Assembly: GCA_030533445.1 (NCBI GenBank)
Contig: JARPUW010000266.1
Span: 62,001 to 126,000 of the forward strand
Source: Cyprinodon diabolis
Taxonomy: Eukaryota > Chordata > Actinopteri > Cyprinodontiformes > Cyprinodontidae
DNA: 64,000 bases
Reading direction: 5' to 3'
A program made the position numbers and the translations under genes. A model generated the notes under the pieces. It searched no databases and was not told the origin of the DNA. It saw only the letters and a program-made list of their open reading frames with translations. This document shows, piece by piece, positions 61,711 to 64,000 of the stretch; position 1 is the stretch's first letter; each line of letters begins with the position of its first letter.

Positions 61711-64000
61711 AGAAGCACCAGCAGCTCAAGGTTCCAGCAGCTCAAGGTTCCAGAAGCACCAGCAGCTCAAGGTTCCAGCAGCTCAAGGTTCCAGCAGCAC
61801 CAGCAGCTCAAGGTTCCAGCAGCTCAGGGTTCCAGAAGCACTTGCAGCTCAAGGCTGCAGCAGCTCAAGGTTCCAGCAGCTCAAGGTTCCAGAAGCACCA
61901 GCAGCTCAAGGTTCCAGAAGCTCAAGGCTCCAGATGCTCAAGGTTCCAGAAGCACCAGCAGCTCAAGGTTCCAGCAGCTCAAGGTTCCAGAAGCTCAAGG
62001 CTCCAGATGCTCAAGGTTCCAGAAGCACCAGCAGCTCAAGGTTCCAGCAGCTCAAGGTTCCAGCAGCTCAAGGTTCCAGCAGCTCAAGGTTCCAGAAGCA
62101 CCAGCAGCTCAAGGTTCCAGAAGCTCAAGGCTCCAGATGCTCAAGGTTCCAGAAGCACCAGCAGCTCAAGGTTCCAGCAGCTCAAGGTTCCAGAAGCACC
62201 AGCAGCTCAAGGTTCCAGCAGCTCAAGGTTCCAGCAGCTCAAAGTTCCAGAAGCACCAGCAGCTCAAGGCTCCAGCAGCTCAAGGTTCCAGAAGCTCAAG
62301 GCTCCAGATGCTCAAGGTTCCAGATGCACCAGCAGCTCAAGGTTCCAGAAGCTCAAGGTTCCAGCAGCTCAAGGCTCCAGATGCTCAAGGCTCCAGATGC
62401 TCAAAGTTCCAGCAGCTCAATGTTCCAGCAGCTCAAGGTTCCAGCAGCTCAAGGTTCCAGCAGCTCAAGGTTCCAGAAGCACCAGCAGCTCAAGGTTCCA
62501 GCAGCTCAAGGTTCCAGCAGCTCAAGGTTCCAGCAGCTCAAGGTTCCAGCAGCTCAAGGTTCCAGAAGCACCAGCAGCTCAAGGCTCCAGCAGCTCAAGG
62601 TTCCAGAAGCTCAAGGCTCCAGATGCTCAAGGTTCCAGATGCACCAGCAGCTCAAGGTTCCAGAAGCTCAAGGTTCCAGCAGCTCAAAGTTCCAGCAGCT
62701 CAAGGTTCCAGATGCTCAAGGTTCCAGAAGCACCAGCAGCTCAATGCTTCAGCAGCTCAAGGTTCCAGCAGCTCAAGGTTCCAGAAGCTCAAGGCTCCAG
62801 ATGCTCAAGGTTCCAGATGCACCAGCAGCTCAAGGTTCCAGCAGCTCAAGGTTCCAGCAGCTCAAGGTTCCAGAAGCACCAGCAGCTCAAGGTTCCAGCA
62901 GCTCAAGGTTCCAGAAGCACCAGCAGCTCAAGGTTCCAGAAGCTCAAGGCTCCAGATGCTCAAGGTTCCAGAAGCACCAGCAGCTCAAGGTTCCAGCAGC
63001 TCAAGGTTCCAGAAGCTCAAGGCTCCAGATGCTCAAGGTTCCAGAAGCACCAGCAGCTCAAGGTTCCAGCAGCTCAAGGTTCCAGCAGCTCAAGGTTCCA
63101 GCAGCTCAAGGTTCCAGAAGCACCAGCAGCTCAAGGTTCCAGAAGCTCAAGGCTCCAGATGCTCAAGGTTCCAGAAGCACCAGCAGCTCAAGGTTCCAGC
63201 AGCTCAAGGTTCCAGAAGAACCAGCAGCTCAAGGTTCCAGCAGCTCAAGGTTCCAGCAGCTCAAAGTTCCAGAAGCACCAGCAGCTCAAGGCTCCAGCAG
63301 CTCAAGGTTCCAGAAGCTCAAGGCTCCAGATGCTCAAGGTTCCAGATGCACCAGCAGCTCAAGGTTCCAGAAGCTCAAGGTTCCAGCAGCTCAAGGCTCC
63401 AGATGCTCAAGGCTCCAGAAGCTCAAAGTTCCAGCAGCTCAATGTTCCAGCAGCTCAAGGTTCCAGCAGCTCAAGGTTCCAGCAGCTCAAGGTTCCAGAA
63501 GCACCAGCAGCTCAAGGCTCCAGCAGCTCAAGGCTCCAGATGCTCAAGGTTCCAGAACCACCAGCAGCTCAAGGTTCCAGCAGCTCAAGGTTCCAGAAGC
63601 ACCAGCAGCTCAAGGTTCCAGCAGCTCAAGGTTCCAGAAGCACCAGCAGCTCAAGGTTCCAGCAGCTCAAGGTTCCAGCAGCTCAAGGTTCCAGAAGCAC
63701 CAGCAGCTCAAGGTTCCAGCAGCTCAAGGTTCCAGAAGCTCAAGGCTCCAGATTCTCAAGGTTCCAGAAGCACCAGCAGCTCAAGGTTCCAGCAGCTCAA
63801 AGTTCCAGCAGCTCAAGGTTCCAGAAGCACCAGCAGCTCAAGGTTCCAGTAGCTCAAGGCTCCACATGCTCAAGGTTCCAGAAGCACCAGCAGCTCAAGG
63901 TTCCAGCAGCTCAAGGTTCCAGAAGCTCAAGGCTCCAGATGCTCAAGGTTCCAGAAGCACCAGCAGCTCAAGGTTCCAGCAGCTCAAGGTTCCAGAAGCA
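61640..64000 (+). repeat. Duplicate of 17.8-20.1 kb, copy 2, cut by window end
   Basis: At least 2.36 kb long and still matching at base 64000, so the true length is unknown. It carries CACTTGCAG (61842), CTCAATGCTTC (62743), GAAGAACC (near 63216) and the Module A TAG (63850) in the same order as copy 1. One GTTCCAGAAGCTCAAGG unit is missing near 63,520. Confidence 0.85.
63850..64000 (+). repeat. Module A, cut by the window end
   Basis: TAG and CACATG are present. The +276 landmark would fall at 64126, outside the window. Confidence 0.85.

Larger units (their letters stand above)
1..64000. repeat. Tandem 16/25-bp minisatellite array filling the window
   Basis: Seen directly: every stretch inspected is made of the 16-mer TTCCAGCAGCTCAAGG or a 25-base form with nine extra bases (typically AAGCACCAG) after TTCCAG. 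The array has no visible start or end. Common variants are CAGAAG for CAGCAG, CTCCAGATGCTC, CTCAAAGTTCC, CTCAATGTTCC, GATGCACC, GAACCACC and CAGCACC. Nearly every monomer has AGCT, so AluI would reduce the array to monomer-sized pieces. Consensus GC is 9/16 and 14/25. All units run in one orientation; I saw no inversion. No gap, unique insert or transposon interrupts the 64 kb. This is noncoding satellite DNA by my reading. I do not recognise it as a named satellite family. Confidence 0.98.

Noticed and set aside
128..63852. Many forward open frames of 60 to 2,796 codons with Ser/Gln/Ala-rich repeats
   Set aside because: They overlap in all three phases with the same peptide, start at ATG made by a GATG variant, end at amplified point-mutant stops, and have no unique ends or domains. 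Monomer arithmetic explains them.
1..64000. CRISPR array
   Set aside because: No unique spacers: units follow one another directly and the apparent spacers are the same monomer.
1..64000. Giant mucin, silk or gel-forming protein exon
   Set aside because: Coding repeats of that kind normally keep a unit length divisible by three; here units are 16 and 25 and no single phase stays open across the array.
1..64000. Bird 41-bp satellites (16 + 25 = 41)
   Set aside because: The 41-base dimer is only one of many unit combinations here, and the sequence does not resemble the A/T-tract-rich 41-bp bird repeats I know of. The length match alone is weak.
1..64000. Telomeric or rDNA-related repeat
   Set aside because: No TTAGGG-like motif and no rRNA-like sequence were seen.
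1..64000. Chi-like CCACCAGC octamer as a recombination signal
   Set aside because: The octamer (complement of E. coli Chi) arises in the GAACCACC variant, but one base change in an abundant monomer explains it. Chi is a bacterial RecBCD signal and nothing here is bacterial.
1..64000. Stable hairpins or G-quadruplexes in the monomer
   Set aside because: The only palindrome in the consensus is AGCT, and GGG runs occur only in scattered variants (CTCAAGGGTCC, CTCAGGGTT), so no repeated structure is predicted.
1..64000. Reverse-strand genes
   Set aside because: TGA occurs in nearly every reverse-complement monomer and moves through all frames, so no reverse frame stays open beyond a few dozen codons.
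1..64000. Assembly collapse or artificial expansion as the sole explanation
   Set aside because: Copies carry private variants and ordered landmarks, so the array is not a single read repeated. Local copy number could still be wrong in the near-identical duplications.

Overview
The whole 64 kb window is one uninterrupted tandem repeat (a minisatellite or macrosatellite array). It reaches both window edges, so neither flank is visible. I find no unique sequence, no gene I can defend, no RNA gene, no transposon and no regulatory site. The basic unit is a 16-mer, TTCCAGCAGCTCAAGG. A second unit of 25 bases is the same 16-mer with nine extra bases (AAGCACCAG, or variants of it) inserted after TTCCAG. 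Point variants such as CCAGAAGCTC, CTCCAGATGCTC, CTCAAAGTTCC, CTCAATGTTCC and GGTTACAG mark sub-lineages. Consensus GC is about 56% for both units. I estimate roughly 3,500 monomers.

The sequence looks like a large eukaryotic genome assembled from long reads. Reasons: tens of kilobases of diverged satellite, nested higher-order repeats, and a CpG-free consensus whose variants often look like CpG decay. I lean towards an animal but cannot name a lineage.

Both monomer lengths equal 1 modulo 3. All three forward frames therefore read the same cyclic peptide, LKVPAAQGSSSSRFQQ, and stay open until a point mutation makes a stop. The many long overlapping frames (the longest is 2,796 codons, 27429-35819) are a product of this arithmetic. 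The reverse strand has TGA in almost every monomer and is closed in all frames. Stop-bearing units have been amplified as part of the higher-order repeat, which argues strongly against coding.

Two higher-order modules give the array its landmarks. Module A (18 occurrences) starts at a TAG next to a CACATG and has fixed internal landmarks at +276, +460 and +680. Module B (24 occurrences) starts with GGTTACAG, carries AGCTAGAGG, and has a second landmark exactly 174 bases after its TAG in 23 of 24 cases. Above these lie recent segmental duplications: tandem ones with periods of 935 bp (5.5-7.4 kb), about 1.2 kb (34.1-36.8 kb), 1,521 bp (37.1-40.2 kb) and about 2.42 kb (47.2-52.1 kb), and dispersed ones. 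Segments from 15.4-27 kb recur in nearly the same order at 51.4-60.4 kb, and 17.8-20.1 kb recurs again at 61.6-64.0 kb. Offsets between copies change in steps of exactly 16 bases, so one monomer is the quantum of gain and loss.

All module positions were read by eye from the sequence. Duplication boundaries are good to about one monomer unless stated otherwise.
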